Assembly: GCA_024449915.1 (NCBI GenBank)
Contig: JAMZAV010000106.1
Location: forward strand, 434,001 to 498,000
Reading direction: 5' to 3'
Length of the DNA: 64,000 nucleotides
Source of the DNA: Sweltsa coloradensis
Lineage: Eukaryota > Arthropoda > Insecta > Plecoptera > Chloroperlidae
Shown here: positions 23,590 through 34,905 of the stretch, one piece after another
Position numbering within the stretch: the first letter of the stretch is position 1
Layout of the letters: each line of letters starts with the position of its first letter
Notes under the pieces: model-generated
Told to the model about the DNA's origin: nothing
Databases searched by the model: none
Seen by the model: the letters and a program-made list of their open reading frames with translations, nothing else
Position numbers and translations under genes: made by a program

Positions 23590-24812
23590 CTGCATCTGCT
23601 TAATATACTTTCTGCACCATTCCTGGTCGTCATGAAAAATCATGCACATTTCAATTTAGTAGATATATTTATTTATATTGGTATCCTTGCAGGTTTGTAG
23701 CCAATGCACATAATAGTCATACCAATGCTAGGTTGTCAACATACCTGCTCGAATCCCATTCAAACTAAGCCTGCCGCCAACAAAAACCTCACTCCATTAA
23801 AATTTATTAAAGAGATTATGAACTGGCCTTGAGCACGTTTAGTGTATATAGACACTAGACATCGTATCATCGGTGTCAGTGATGAATATACACAATTGCT
23901 AACTTTTAATAATCACCATAATTATTGTACATCCCTGAACGCACATGCATCCAATTATTTAAGCTTAGTACTATTGCAAAATGAAAACTATTTAATCTCG
24001 AAATGTGTGATGGTTTAGTTGGCAATCCTGTATGAGCGCCCCAGTCACACGATCTGTGATATCAACACCCCCCCCCCTAGCTTAGTGCTGCCCCTCCCAA
24101 ACAGGAGATTGCCATTGTTGTTTGTACACTCAATTAGTTTCAATTGAATTTGATAAATTCAATATGATCGGTGCAGCCGACAGTTACAAATCGCCTCGTT
24201 CATAAAAAAAAAACTTTAGCTGGCTTTTTCCATCAGTCAACAGGATTTAGCTCCCGTGCATTATTAATTCTAATCGATGGGCTTCTTTTGCCGTTTGTGG
24301 AGTCCCATCTGTCGAGTGAATTATTTCATTTGACGTAATGTATACTAATTTGTTGTAGCGTTCATCTTATTTGAAAACAATTGGTTCATATGCAACCGTG
24401 AGCGGAGTGGAGAAAAGTTGGGATGTTGGTTGAGTAAGTTTAAAGTGTGTGCTAACATAACTGACGTATACGCTGTCATCATCTTAATTCTGAAATATAC
24501 TTAATGCATCAATGTGATAATGCTGTAAACGATGTCTTGGCAGCCATCTAGGTGCCCGTTAGGGCGCCGCAGCTAAGCCGCGGTGCGCTACACACTCAGG
24601 CACCTTATACAGCAAGCAGAGTTGGGGTGATTTCGAGGTGTCACCCAGCCATCATGAAACGTGATGTGAATTTGAAAACTATCAAAATCGATGGGATTTA
24701 GGTACCCGACAAAACACATGCCAAATTTGGGTTTGGGTACGAGCATTCCTTCTTGGTGAAAAAATGACTTGAAACATGCTCAAAATCACTTTAAGGATGT
24801 TAGTTACTACTG
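23590..24812. other. No gene recognised
   Basis: AT-rich intergenic DNA with a short poly-C tract near 24067. No repeat partner was identified. Confidence 0.5.
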
Positions 24813-24841
24813 GCTACTACTACTACTACTACTACTACTAT
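24813..24841 (+). repeat. (CTA)n microsatellite
   Basis: Nine consecutive CTA/ACT steps. Confidence 0.92.
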
Positions 24842-24861
24842 CTAATTCGTCAGTTTCAATT

Positions 24862-25095
24862 GCCCAGCGATTCTGACCAAACGGGTGGGGCTACAACGTT
24901 CATATTTTACATGGACATTAAGGTAATAGTGATGTAGATTCCCTTTTGAAAGAAAACGTTTTTTGAAATTGCTGGAAGGCTTCCAAAAAAAGGTTTTAAA
25001 ATAAGCATATACTACAGGCATACAATCAACAAATTTCTTTAGTTTCGTGACAAAATTCGCCTACATTGTTTTCAAAAAGCAAGTCTTTGCACCAC
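24862..25095 (+). mobile_element. Internal fragment of a Helitron-like element (Z subtype)
   Basis: It carries the module TTCTGACCAAACGGGTGGGG, CTACAACGTTCATATTT, CATGGACATTAAGGTAAT. The same module occurs twice each in the elements at 25946-26734 and 40461-41225. Neither terminus is present. Confidence 0.7.
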
Positions 25096-25214
25096 TATTT
25101 TTTTTTCATTCTATTGTTAATTGGTAATACCATAGCAATTAAAATCGACTTGGATAAAATTATTATATTTTAACAAATAATTTTGCAATGGAACTTAAAA
25201 AGTAATGAGATCCC

Positions 25215-25626
25215 ACACATAACAAAAACTTGTAAAAATACAGCCAAACCGTACACACTCAAAGAAATGAGATCTAAAAAGTGCCAAGCTCATCTACTTT
25301 TTCCACATTTGCGCATTCTTAATTCATAAACATAAAGTGTCCCGTAACAACATCCTTGAAAGCTTGGCGAAATAGAATTTGCATGACCATTTCGTTAAAA
25401 TTAATTAGAAAAAAAAAAGAATTTGAATGAACTATTACGTTTAAATTAATAGTTGCAAATGCTATTTTGCCAAGCTTTTCAAGGATATTGTTACGGGACA
25501 CTGTACGTTTATGAATTAAGAATGCGCAAATGTGGAAAAGTAGATGAGCTTGGCACTTTTTTTAGATCTCATTTCTTTCGAGTGTGTAAGGTTTGGCTGT
25601 TTTTTTTACAAGTTTTTGTTATGTGT
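25215..25626. repeat. Palindrome of about 412 bp (foldback or MITE-like)
   Basis: The left arm (25215-25400) begins ACACATAACAAAAACTTG and returns inverted in the right arm (about 25441-25626). Shared inner words are AATGAGATCTAAAAA, GTGCCAAGCTCATCTAC and TTAATTCATAAAC. The arms differ by scattered substitutions and A/T-run lengths, and the spacer is about 40 bp. No target duplication is obvious. It lies downstream of a Helitron-like fragment. Confidence 0.88.
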
Positions 25627-25945
25627 ATTGTTAACAACGAAGCACATAAATCGTATACAATGTCCCTCGCTGGAAAAAAGTTCTAGGAACTGAGAAGACA
25701 CACTAAATGAGAATTTCTTTGTTTTTTATTTTTATTTATTTATCGTATGGAAGCATCATTAGTCATCAATTTGTAGTTGAAAGACAATTTTTTTGTGATT
25801 ATAACATTTCATCATAATTTTCTTATCATCAATTTTGTGATTGTGTTAAAACAGCTATTTTGCTTTTCGGCACATATTTTAATTTTCAGTTTCCGTCCGT
25901 CATTGTATCACATACTAAGATATTGGTCCATCGTTACTAAATATA

Positions 25946-26734
25946 CTAGGAAAAACGCTAAAGTCCCGCCGCGTTGATGGATGAGCGTTTTTGTAATTTT
26001 TTTGTTTGCGTTTTTTGCGTTGTTTGCACTTTTCCTTTGCAAGTGCTTTTTGAAGCATTGTAGGTGATTGTTGTCAAGTTTCTATTGTTACGTGTTAATT
26101 GGTATTATAAACCTCAATAAACTCATATTAAAACCTTAATTTCTGTGGATTCTGGCTAACTTTTTCAACTTTTTTTCAAAAAGTACTACATCACCATAAC
26201 CTTAATGTCCATGTGAAATCTGAACGTTGTAGCCCACCCGTTTGGTCAAAAATCGGCCCAAATGTGACAAAAATATCGCACTAAAAATTGAAAAACTGAT
26301 ATTAAAACCTTTATTTTTATGTATTCTGGCTATTTTTTCAACTTTTTCTTTCAAAAGGTAACTACATCACCATTACCTACCTTAATGTCCATGTGAAATA
26401 TGAACGTTGTAGCCCTACCCGTTTGGTCAGAATCGGACCAAATGTTCCGAAAATATCGCACTAAAAATCGAAAAAAAAAAAAAAATCGTAAAAGTACGAT
26501 ATTCATGAGAAATATTTTTTCGATTATACCCAAAAACAATACACCTCTAAGTTTAGAGAAAATGAAGGTCCCTCCAATTTCATCAAGATCGCATATTATG
26601 CTGTTTTCCCGGAATCGAGCGAACAAACAGACAGGAAAAAAAACAAAAAAAAACAACAACAACAACAACCGAGCTAAATATTTTGGGGGGTCAGTGAAAT
26701 TGAAGTCTTCGCTCCACTCGCTACGCTCATCCAA
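25946..26734 (-). mobile_element. Helitron-like non-autonomous element, copy 2 (Z subtype)
   Basis: Minus-strand 5' end TTGGATGAGCG after a host A. The 3' end has the inverted partner (CGCTCATCCA), the hairpin AACGC/GCGTT and CTAG before a host T. The interior has a partly duplicated module (ACCAAACGGGTAGGGCTAC and variant) of about 170 bp and the stretch ATTTAGCTCGG. Overlapping frames of 113 and 127 codons on opposite strands (26351-26741) arise from the repeat and have no known domain. Confidence 0.68.
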
Positions 26735-26735
26735 T

Positions 26736-27555
26736 CAATGAAACATATCGCGAGTGTTTGTTATTTGAATTTCCCTTCAATTGTTAAGCATCCAGGTTCG
26801 CCTCTAAAATGCGTCATTCACCGAACGACTCTCTCTCATTAAACTTTTCCAGAACTTTCCTTCAAATTTGCTCTCTGAAGTACTTTTTCATTTTGTCTCT
26901 CCACACACACTCCATACACGCGGCCTAAATTATGTGATTCTAAAATGAAAAGTTAAGCCCACTTGTTTTATCCATTCTCTCGAAAACCGTCCAAGTTGAT
27001 GCTCAAGGGACAATTTGAAAACATTCACAGTGTGCTGTGTGTATGATATTGTGGGGAGCAAAGCTACCATTTTACAGCATTGTGTACGACTAGATGAAGT
27101 TCAAAATCTCAATTAAATTAGCAATGGAATTCTATGATTCGAACCGAAAATATGTGTTCGTACTTTTGAAACTACGCCTACATTTTTCTTTAGATCAAGA
27201 TGTCCATATTCAGAGTAGTGAAACTAATCCTCGCACATAGCTTGTCTTTTTTTAATTCTGGCCCCGTTTGGTTATAAACATAATTCTTAAATATTGAACA
27301 AAAATTGCAATTTGGTATGGACTTTGAGGGCTTGCACGAAACAATATGCGGATATATGTGAAAAACTGTGAAAAATTCCCCCACTGAAAATCAGTTATAT
27401 AACTGAGTGGGTGGACTCCAAATAAAATTTATTATTTATTTATTATTTATTATTAAATGAAAAAAGGTCTATGCACGAGAAATAAGTATTTAGTTATACG
27501 TTGCTGGGTGAATCCAGAACAAGAAAATGTTGATTTCTCTACATGTGATTTGAAA
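26736..27555. other. No recognised feature
   Basis: AT-rich intergenic DNA. A short ATTTATTATTT run lies near 27430-27455. Confidence 0.5.
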
Positions 27556-27559
27556 AGTT

Positions 27560-28690
27560 CGAAAGTACTGCACTGTATAGGCGCTGAGCGTCCGCACGCA
27601 AGCCTCTTATGTATCACTGTGCGTGTGTCACGTCTCACGAGAAAAACCGAACACGACGTCTGATCGATGTGCGACTTTTTTATTAGCATAACCCCTCAAC
27701 AAGGATGTCTCAGAATTGTTTTGGTGACCCTGGGACTAAACGGGGAGTTTCTATAACTCCAGAAAGTTTCAAGAGTTGTGACCCGGCACCTCCACCAAAA
27801 CGGCGAATTATTTTATTTTTATATTCTTCTCAGACGATCTGTTCATTTAATTGATTAAGTATAGCTTCGCTCCCTCTGTTGCGTACTTCCATCTCCGAAC
27901 TTGTCTCGAAGTTAGCCAGGCCACTCTGTCTGCTCTCTGCTTCACAACGCAGCCTGTATAACATGTCTGCCTCGGCGTACGTCTCACGATAAAAACCAAA
28001 TACGACGTCCGATCGACGTGCGACATTTTTGTTGATATTTCCCTTCAACAAGGATGATACACAATAATTGTGGTGACCCTGGGAGTAAAAGGGGAGCTGC
28101 TACACCCCCAGAAAGTGTGAAGAGTTGTGACCCGGCACCTCCACCAAAACTGCGAATGATTTTTGTTGGGTATTCTTTTCAGACAATCTGTTCATGAATT
28201 TGATTAAGTAGCTTCGCTCCCTCTGTTGCTTACTTCCATCTCCGTGCTTGTCTTCGAAGTCAGCCAGGTCACACTTGTCTCCTCTCTGCTTTACAACGCA
28301 GCCTGTATAACTTGTCTGCCCGGCCGTACGTCTCACGATAAAAACCGAACACAACGTCCGATCGACGTACGGCATTTTTGTTTGGTTATACCCTTCAACG
28401 TGAACGATACACACTAAAAATTGGTGACCCTGGGGGTAACGAGGGGGTTGCTAGCTCCTCCGAAAGTTTGGAAATTTGAGACCCGGCACCTCCACCAAAA
28501 ATATCAACTCATGACGAATTATTTTATTTTTGTATTTTTACGAGCTGTTCATTTAGTAGTTGAAGTAGCTTCGCTCCCACTTTCGGCGCCTATCTCTGAA
28601 GTAACCCCCCAACACGTGTACTCCTCTCTGCTCTACAACGCAGCCTGTATTCCGTGTCCGCCCGGGCATTATAGTGCGGCAATCACATGG
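27560..28690 (+). repeat. Repeat family X: tandem array with 350-bp spacing
   Basis: The core ACCCGGCACCTCCACCAAA lies at about 27781, 28131 and 28481, 350 bp apart each time. Shared blocks include TGGTGACCCTGGG, TAGCTTCGCTCCC, CAACGCAGCCTGTAT, CGTCTCACGATAAAAACC and GTCCGATCGACGT. The array starts and ends in partial units. Solitary reverse-orientation copies are at 39310-39640 and 47345-47565, so the family is dispersed as well as tandem. No coding capacity seen. Confidence 0.9.
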
Positions 28691-28960
28691 ATTGTAAACC
28701 CGGGGTAATCGCTCCCTGATCGGCGGTTACATCTCGTCTTGAGTACTCGCCGGTCTCTCGTGTTCAGCCGGTAATAAAACAACGAGGCTCTTAATGACCC
28801 GGCTTGAAGCGAACCGTCGATATCGGGGAGGCGGAACCGCTGTCGGACGGCGAAACGTCAGTAGTCGTTTCCAGCGTAGATTCATCCTAGATCACATCAC
28901 ATCATAAGCTTGCCCAAATACGCAACACTTTTTTCTTCCATTTTTTTTGTATAATTATAC
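28691..28960. other. No recognised feature
   Basis: GC-richer patch at about 28730-28880 without coding evidence. Confidence 0.5.
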
Positions 28961-29353
28961 ATTCATTTGACCAATTTGACCAATTTTGACAATTTTGATT
29001 TTTGAAAATATTGACAATTTGAATTTGACCAAGAGACAAGTGGGAGGACCAAATAATAAATGATGTTGAAGAGAGAGATGAGTGTTGGGAAGAAGTAGAA
29101 GCAAAAAGACTATGGGAGGACAGAAGGAAATGGCGTGAACTGGTGGTAAGAAGCAAGAAAGAAGAAGACGATATTGGCGGAAAAGATGAAATTGAAGACG
29201 AAGAAATTGAAGGAGAAGAGAACATGACAGGCCCGGCAAGCCGGTGTTAATAAACTCTGTGTGCCCTAGAAAATCTGGTGGTTAGCCACCCCCTGACCCG
29301 ACTTATGTTGGAAACAGGAGTAAGAAATATATATATGTATATTCATTTGACCA
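28961..29353 (+). mobile_element. 5'-truncated non-LTR retrotransposon (LINE) insertion with 13-bp target duplications
   Basis: ATTCATTTGACCA is present at 28961-28973 and again at 29341-29353. Between them lies a short 5' piece, a readable C-terminal coding tail (29029-29250), a 3' untranslated part and an (AT)n-rich end (ATATATATGTAT). A truncated 5' end, a coding tail, a simple-repeat 3' end and flanking duplications are what target-primed reverse transcription leaves. The TTTGACCAA word also recurs just inside the left edge, so the exact left junction is uncertain. Confidence 0.7.
29029..29250 (+). pseudogene. C-terminal tail of a non-LTR retrotransposon ORF2 (reverse transcriptase polyprotein)
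   Basis: A 73-codon open tail follows an in-frame TGA (29026-29028) and ends in TAA (29248-29250). It has no start codon. Residues 1-20 read like the family signature near the end of LINE polyproteins: P-R-D-K-W-E-D-Q-I, then D-V-E-E-R, then W-E-E-V-E. Next comes the typical L-W-E-D-R-(R)-K-W-R-E-L-V block (residues about 29-40). In many invertebrate Jockey-, RTE- or L1-like elements this stretch reads R-P-x-x-R-W-x-D-Q-I ... W-E-x-V ... D-R-x-x-W-R-x-L. After it come about 24 mostly acidic residues (K-E-E-D-D, E-D-E-E, E-G-E-E), which may be element-specific. No catalytic part remains, so it is inactive. The class is well supported; the clade is not determinable here. Confidence 0.7.
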
Positions 29354-29513
29354 TTTAAGTGGAATTGGTGTGTCAACAATTAAGATCTAAGAAATGTACT
29401 TGGATATGGTAAATGAACATAAACGATGCGTCAAACGGTAGCATGGAGTAGTCTTCAGTTTCGAATACAGTAACTGTGTTGAATTTTATGTAACAACTAT
29501 TTTCGATGTCATT
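29354..29513. other. No recognised feature
   Basis: Short spacer. Confidence 0.5.
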
Positions 29514-29514
29514 A

Positions 29515-29858
29515 TTGGATGAGCGAAGCGAAAACTTCAATTTCACTGACCCCCCCCCCCCCCAAAAAAAAAAAAAAAAAATTTAGCTCGGGTGTTTTTG
29601 TTTTTTTATCCTGTTTGTTTGCGCTTTACTGGGCAAACGGCATATGCTATCTTGATGAAAGTTTGAGGGAACCTTCAAAATCTCTGAACTTAGACTTGGC
29701 TCGTTTTTGGGTACAATAGATAAAATATTTCTTATGGTTATCGTACATTTACGATTTTTTTCGATTTTTAATAAGGTATTTTTGTGATATTTGGCAAACG
29801 GCTACTCCGATCTTGATGAAACTTTATGGGAACGTTTAAAATCCCTGAAGTTATATAA
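29515..29858 (+). mobile_element. Helitron-like element, 3'-truncated copy (Z subtype)
   Basis: The 5' end TTGGATGAGCG is preceded by a host A (29514). Then come the family block ATTTAGCTCGG, a C run followed by an A run (29551-29581) and CGATCTTGATGAAACTT. The copy breaks off near 29858, without the hairpin and CTAG end. Confidence 0.65.
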
Positions 29859-30990
29859 TATGTTATGATAAAGGCGTCATAGAGGAACAACGTAACAATA
29901 TAGCCTATGTTAACGTATGTTTACAATTTGTCTTAGTTAAGTTGTACCTTGGTATCAGTATTGTATATTACGCATTAGACTAAAGATAAATGTCAGGTTC
30001 GTGGATTTCATGTAGCGATGTTTCATCTTGACATTTCACCACTAATCGTCTCTATTAGCGACGTTGCAAGAATGTTAGACATTATCTTGATCCCGGCAGG
30101 TGCTGGCTTCACCTCACTAGGTTATCGCATGTAGAGCGCGCTGGCTGGCTACACATCCACATGGAAGCGAGCGGGACGTCGGTGAGACGTCAAGGTCACT
30201 GAATATTGCAGCACCTGACGGCGCGCTCCATGCAACGCCGGAAATAGATCCAGCGCGATGAACAGAAGACGATCGCGATTAGGAATATATATGCACCCGG
30301 CTAGAGGGTAGCACGCAAACTAATTGATTGCAACTTAACTGTCTGAGGTGGAAGGGTCAAGGGTCATACGGGTCATAAGGTGGGCTTCATGTCATTTATA
30401 TCTCTCTATATAGAGTGATATTTTCCAACTGTCAAAAATATAGATTAATACGCCGTGCTAGAATTCGCAGTTTTGTTATGGCTTTTTAAATGTCTCATTT
30501 TTCGTAAAGGCATGAAAAATTATCTTCTACGTCGCCAAATTGGTTTTTCTCAGAACGGTTTAAAGATATAGCTATTCCGAAGCATGTTTGTCGATGTTGA
30601 CCTCATCAGCGGATGAATTTGAGCCAATCAGCGTGCCACAATTTAAAATACCGTTTGCTAATTGGCCCGTCGAATTCGCCAGCATCGCCAAACTTGCTGT
30701 AGAACAACTATACAAGCAATACGCTTAAAATGCCACTAATATGCAGATTTTCAGAACATACGTAAGGTTTAATTGCTTCACGTCTCTGTTAAAGATATTA
30801 TTGTGGTTCGAGAATATCTGAGGGCGTCTCTACTGATCTTAGCTCTGAACTGACTGATTCTCACTCAACCGGAGTTTCAACAGACTGACCGACCTTTTTA
30901 CACCCTTGTAATGTATTGTATATTTTTCTTGCACACACGAATCCGTTTCATACGATCAGGACGAATATACGTTTCAACTCCAACTTCCAA
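29859..30990. other. No gene recognised
   Basis: A GC-rich patch at 30090-30320 contains repeated GAGCGCGCTGG/GGCGCGCTCC words in opposite senses but no clear hairpin. The rest is ordinary. Confidence 0.45.
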
Positions 30991-30993
30991 ATA

Positions 30994-31161
30994 CCGTAGT
31001 AATTCAAGATGGCGCCTCGTAATCGTGTACCGTCACCGTAGTAATTCAAGATGGCGCCTCGTAATCGTGTACCGTCACCGTAGTAATTCAAGATGGCGCC
31101 TCGTAATCGTGTACCGTCACCGTAGTAATTCAAGATGGCGCCTCGTTATCGCGTACCGTCA
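30994..31161 (+). repeat. Four tandem 42-bp repeats with a CAAGATGGCGCC core
   Basis: Four direct units of exactly 42 bp, nearly identical, each with CCGTAGTAATTCAAGATGG followed by CGCC. As 42 is a multiple of three, open frames cross the array on both strands (14-residue repeats), which is not evidence of coding. CAAGATGGCGCC resembles the YY1 consensus (AAGATGGCGGC), so the array offers four evenly spaced candidate sites. No binding can be shown from sequence. Confidence 0.9.
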
Positions 31162-31164
31162 CGA

Positions 31165-33110
31165 AGCCTCTAATGTATGCGTTCGTCTTCCGTGTCTCAT
31201 CGCATTGAGCAGTCGTTTCTATTCAGGAAGGTGTATTTTATAGCAGTCCTTGTTTTATGCGTGCTGAGGTCAGCTGGATTGTTATTGTCGTCTGTCTTAT
31301 GTCTTACAACAACATTTTCACGAGTTTATCCCGTTAGGGTTGTCACATTTAACTGAGGCGTCCAGTTGAGCACCCAATCATTCCTCTCCACATAACTTGG
31401 CAAGAGGTAACACCCCATTTCTGGCATACTCATTCCAACATTCTCAAACCACATTTAGGTCACTGGCGCAGGTAAGTAGTGGGCACTTTGGAGCATAACT
31501 TAGTTGTCAAATTGCCATGCTTGAGATAGTTGGGGGTTTAATCTACAATCTACATTTCTTACGAATTTAAATGTTTTTGCATTTTATTGCTTTGGATAAA
31601 ACTCTCCTAGCCGAATAATACAAGTTCAATCTGTGAATCTTTGGTTTTATTTACAAGACCTGCGTCTTACTATCCTATTTTGAAGTGCGCTGTTAATCTT
31701 TAAATAATAATAGTCATTACGAGAATGCTCCTAAAAACTTACATAATGTCTCCCAAATCGTCATAATGCGGCAAATTCATAAACTTATCACAAATTTTAC
31801 GCCACTATTTGAGAAAAACAACCAAACCGTTCTTCAATCTGTACTTTTGTATAGCGATTAATATCATTAATGCGTGAAGTACATGTTATGACCCAAGCAA
31901 TGTACTTGCATATCACCTGTCAATGCGGAGTCACGGTTAGCGAGCATGTCTGTGCATTCGTGCGCCGCTCATGTAACGATCCTAATCTTGCTATGCAACC
32001 ACGACATGTTGACCAACGGTACTCATATGTGATGTAACAGCGATTATAATCAAAGTCAAGCGTAGCTGTCACTATTCATGTCGTAGCTGCCACATAATGA
32101 TCGAACTGAGTGGCACTTTGATTACTATTTTCAAGAATACACAAGCATAGCTCTTTTAATTGTTCGTGTTATTTTATAGGTCAACATACTATATCGAACC
32201 AATAAAAACGATTACAGATAATGTGTGATGTTGTGCTTCAAGGTGATCCATAATAATTATTTTGTGTAATATGTCATTTACCAGAAACAGATGTTTTTTG
32301 TTTATTTATGATCTTTATAGTTTTTTTTGTTTTTTTTAGAAATAAACATTAACACGTAATTGTGGTTCTTAAAATTGAACATCACACGGAATTAATTAAC
32401 TATCTACCTTGTACCAATACTAATGCCTTATTTTAAACGTCTGGGACAATATCATTCAGCTTTTTGAGTTCAAGCACAAAAATAACCAATGATGGGGATG
32501 ATGTTTTCTTTAATTACCTGCGCACGAGTTGTTATATCTTTAGTCCTTGAATTTAAGAAGTTGATGAATAAATTGGACCGTGGACTTAAGACCATACTGT
32601 CCCGAACGTTTGCCAATTGTGAACCTCGTCAGTGATGAGTAATGTCCTGAACATTATTACGACTTTATTCTCGTTCTATATTTCATATTATTCAAATTAC
32701 CTGCAACATATTTGTTTGCCAACAATTGAAATAGAAATAGAACTTTAAAAATAGTCGGTCGTTTGGCCCCAGTAGCCTAATAAAATGGAGCGGCAAGAGT
32801 ATTTATTCGTATCGTATCGTTTTTGTCTATGGTCAGGGGGTTCGTGCCTTAGTTTGGGGCATTTGTTATCACATTGTTGGTTTGGATGGAGCTTCAATTT
32901 GGTCTGATCGACAAGCCCATTACGTCGCTCAAAATTTACCCTCTCCCCCCCCCCCGGCCCCAGTGGTGGATCCTTGATTCCTAAAAAAATGATTCTTCAA
33001 TGATAACAACCAAACTAAGTATGGTTAATCTAATAAAACATCGAAATATCTACTCTAAAGCCATTTAAACACGTTTTTGAATAAACTTCCTTAAAAATGT
33101 ACTTGTGGGG
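31165..33110. other. No gene recognised
   Basis: AT-rich intergenic DNA with a C run near 32945-32955. No repeat partner seen. Confidence 0.5.
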
Positions 33111-33122
33111 CAGAGATACTGC

Positions 33123-33230
33123 ACCCCCCCCCCCCCTCCCAGACCCCCCAGCGTTACGTTGCGCCAACTCTATCGCCCCTCCTTACAACTGTCCTGTATC
33201 CGCCCCTTGCCCCCCCCCCCCCCCCGCCCC
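33123..33230 (+). repeat. Cluster of poly-C tracts
   Basis: Two C runs of about 14-15 bp (near 33123 and 33211) with C-rich sequence between them. Proline- and glycine-rich frames here are by-products. Confidence 0.85.
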
Positions 33231-33910
33231 CATTAATCACCTTCACATTTTTATTTTCCCCCCAAGCACAACTTTTAAAACAGGACCTTTTACTTATAAA
33301 GCTACTTTTGCATTTCAAAAAAAAAAACATTACATGCCGATGTGTATCAATCTTTCTACGTTTTTTCACCCCACACCTGAAATCTTGCACCCTTATCCTA
33401 CAATGGCGACCCAAACTATCAGAAAATAGAATGTGTGCCCCTGATTGCCGTGTTTCTAACCTATAACGTGGTGGTGTTGTGCTCGCGTCACGTCACGTGA
33501 CTGGCTTGTCACGTGACTAATTCTCATCATATGTTACCCACGCGTTCATTATCATCCCTGCATAAACATGAGACGATCATCATCGTATGGTAATCACTGT
33601 TCGCCCTTTGTAAACTACGTTCCACGAACTGAGGTAAAAAACATATTCGGTGGCGGAAAATACTCTTTTTTTAAGTAGCAATAAAAGTGTAGGTTTTGGT
33701 AATTAGTCAGCGTTGATTGGAAGCGTCGCGTACTAGACGATGCTAGCGCTCGCTAGCGGTGAGTGAGGGAAGCGAACCGGCTAAAGTTAGCGCGGGCTAA
33801 AAGAGGCGTCAGTCTTGTGGCGGCTAAATATGGTACCACGTCCATGGCTTACTCCGGGCCACCCGACCTGCTCTATTACTCCACTGTGCCACGTTGATGG
33901 AGGAGCGCGT
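33231..33910. other. No recognised feature
   Basis: It contains two CACGTGAC words in short succession (near 33495 and 33511), which are E-box-type hexamers. No gene is attached that I can see. Confidence 0.45.
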
Positions 33911-33911
33911 T

Positions 33912-34165
33912 GATATGATCTTTATGCCTTGACGTCTCGATTGATGCACTTAGGCTATCCGAGACGATGAGTGGTGATAGATGACGATGCGCGACAATTA
34001 TGCCTTATGCGGGATTCGAACCCACGTCCTCGTAGAGCAATACGCCTCGGACCAGCGCCCTAAGCGTATGTGCTACCAAGGACGACTTAGAACCCACGTC
34101 CTCGTAGAGCAATACGCCTCGGACCAGCGCCCTAAGCGTATGTGCTACCAAGGACGACTTGAACC
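33912..34165 (-). repeat. tRNA-derived SINE family B, copy 1, with duplicated head
   Basis: Read on the minus strand, the tRNA-like head has box A (TAGCACATACGCTTAGGGCG), box B (GGGTTCGAATCCC) and a tail with CATCGTCATCTATCACCAC and CATCGTCTCGGATAG. The head of about 70 bp is present twice in tandem (34018-34087 and 34090-34160) and almost identical. The outer head's box B reads GGGTTCTAAG and has lost the motif. Confidence 0.8.
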
Positions 34166-34835
34166 TTGAAGGAAAGAATACTTACGAAGATAGCATGACG
34201 ACCATCGCCAGATTCATCGCTGACATGTTGGTCTTCCCGATAGACTCGATCCCCAAATTTAAGGTCAAAGTCAACTAGATAGGGTCAAACGAATATTAAA
34301 ACAATATATAAACTGCAACTCATTGTTTCTCTTTCCCTCTACTAATTGAATTGATTTTCTAAATTACTATAGATAGATAATTCCAGCTGTTTTTTTTAGC
34401 GCAGCCCTGTTTGTCGGCTCCAAGCTTCAAAATGGTCACGGTTCCTTAATGTCGCCACAGATAGCGTTGGCTGTCTCCCTGGTAGATACAGACAACGATG
34501 TTGGGGCTGAGATAACTACTATTTCACGCCCACGATGACGGGGATTGCGGGGATTACTGACAAATGGTTGTAATGATATGTTCAATTGTACATGAAAATG
34601 GGCCAATGTCAGTGCGCAAGTGCCTAAATTTAAGTCGTGAAAACGTAATCGTATTTAATTACCAAAATAAGACAAGACATGTATGTGTCTCACTAAACAT
34701 GATAAAATATATACAGATGTATAGAACTAAAATTTATGTAGAACGTTATTTATGAATGTCTTGTATAGGATCACATTAATAAAGGTATAAATAAAGTGTC
34801 GCCTGTGAAACGATGATGTGCAGACGAGAGAACGT
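34166..34835. other. No recognised feature
   Basis: Short open frames only. Confidence 0.5.
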
Positions 34836-34839
34836 CTGT

Positions 34840-34905
34840 GAATGTGTGTTATTGGAATCGAACCCGTGACCTATTGCCCTGTCTCCACTGGCTACTTAAA
34901 TGCTT
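34840..34905 (-). repeat. SINE-like fragment with box B
   Basis: The minus strand contains GGGTTCGATTCC about 30 nt downstream of a GGAGACAGGGCAATAGG stretch. It is probably the head of another tRNA-derived element. Confidence 0.35.

Noticed and set aside
26351..26741. Overlapping frames of 127 and 113 codons on opposite strands
   Set aside because: Both lie in a Helitron-like repeat, are driven by A/T runs and recur in degraded form in other copies.
30911..31243. Repeat protein of 14-residue units
   Set aside because: The frame is open only because the 42-bp DNA repeat is a multiple of three. It is open on both strands and has no gene context.
34010..34165. Functional tRNA genes at the box A/box B sites
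   Set aside because: No cloverleaf with paired acceptor stems was found. The heads are followed by a shared non-tRNA tail present at three loci, which identifies a SINE.
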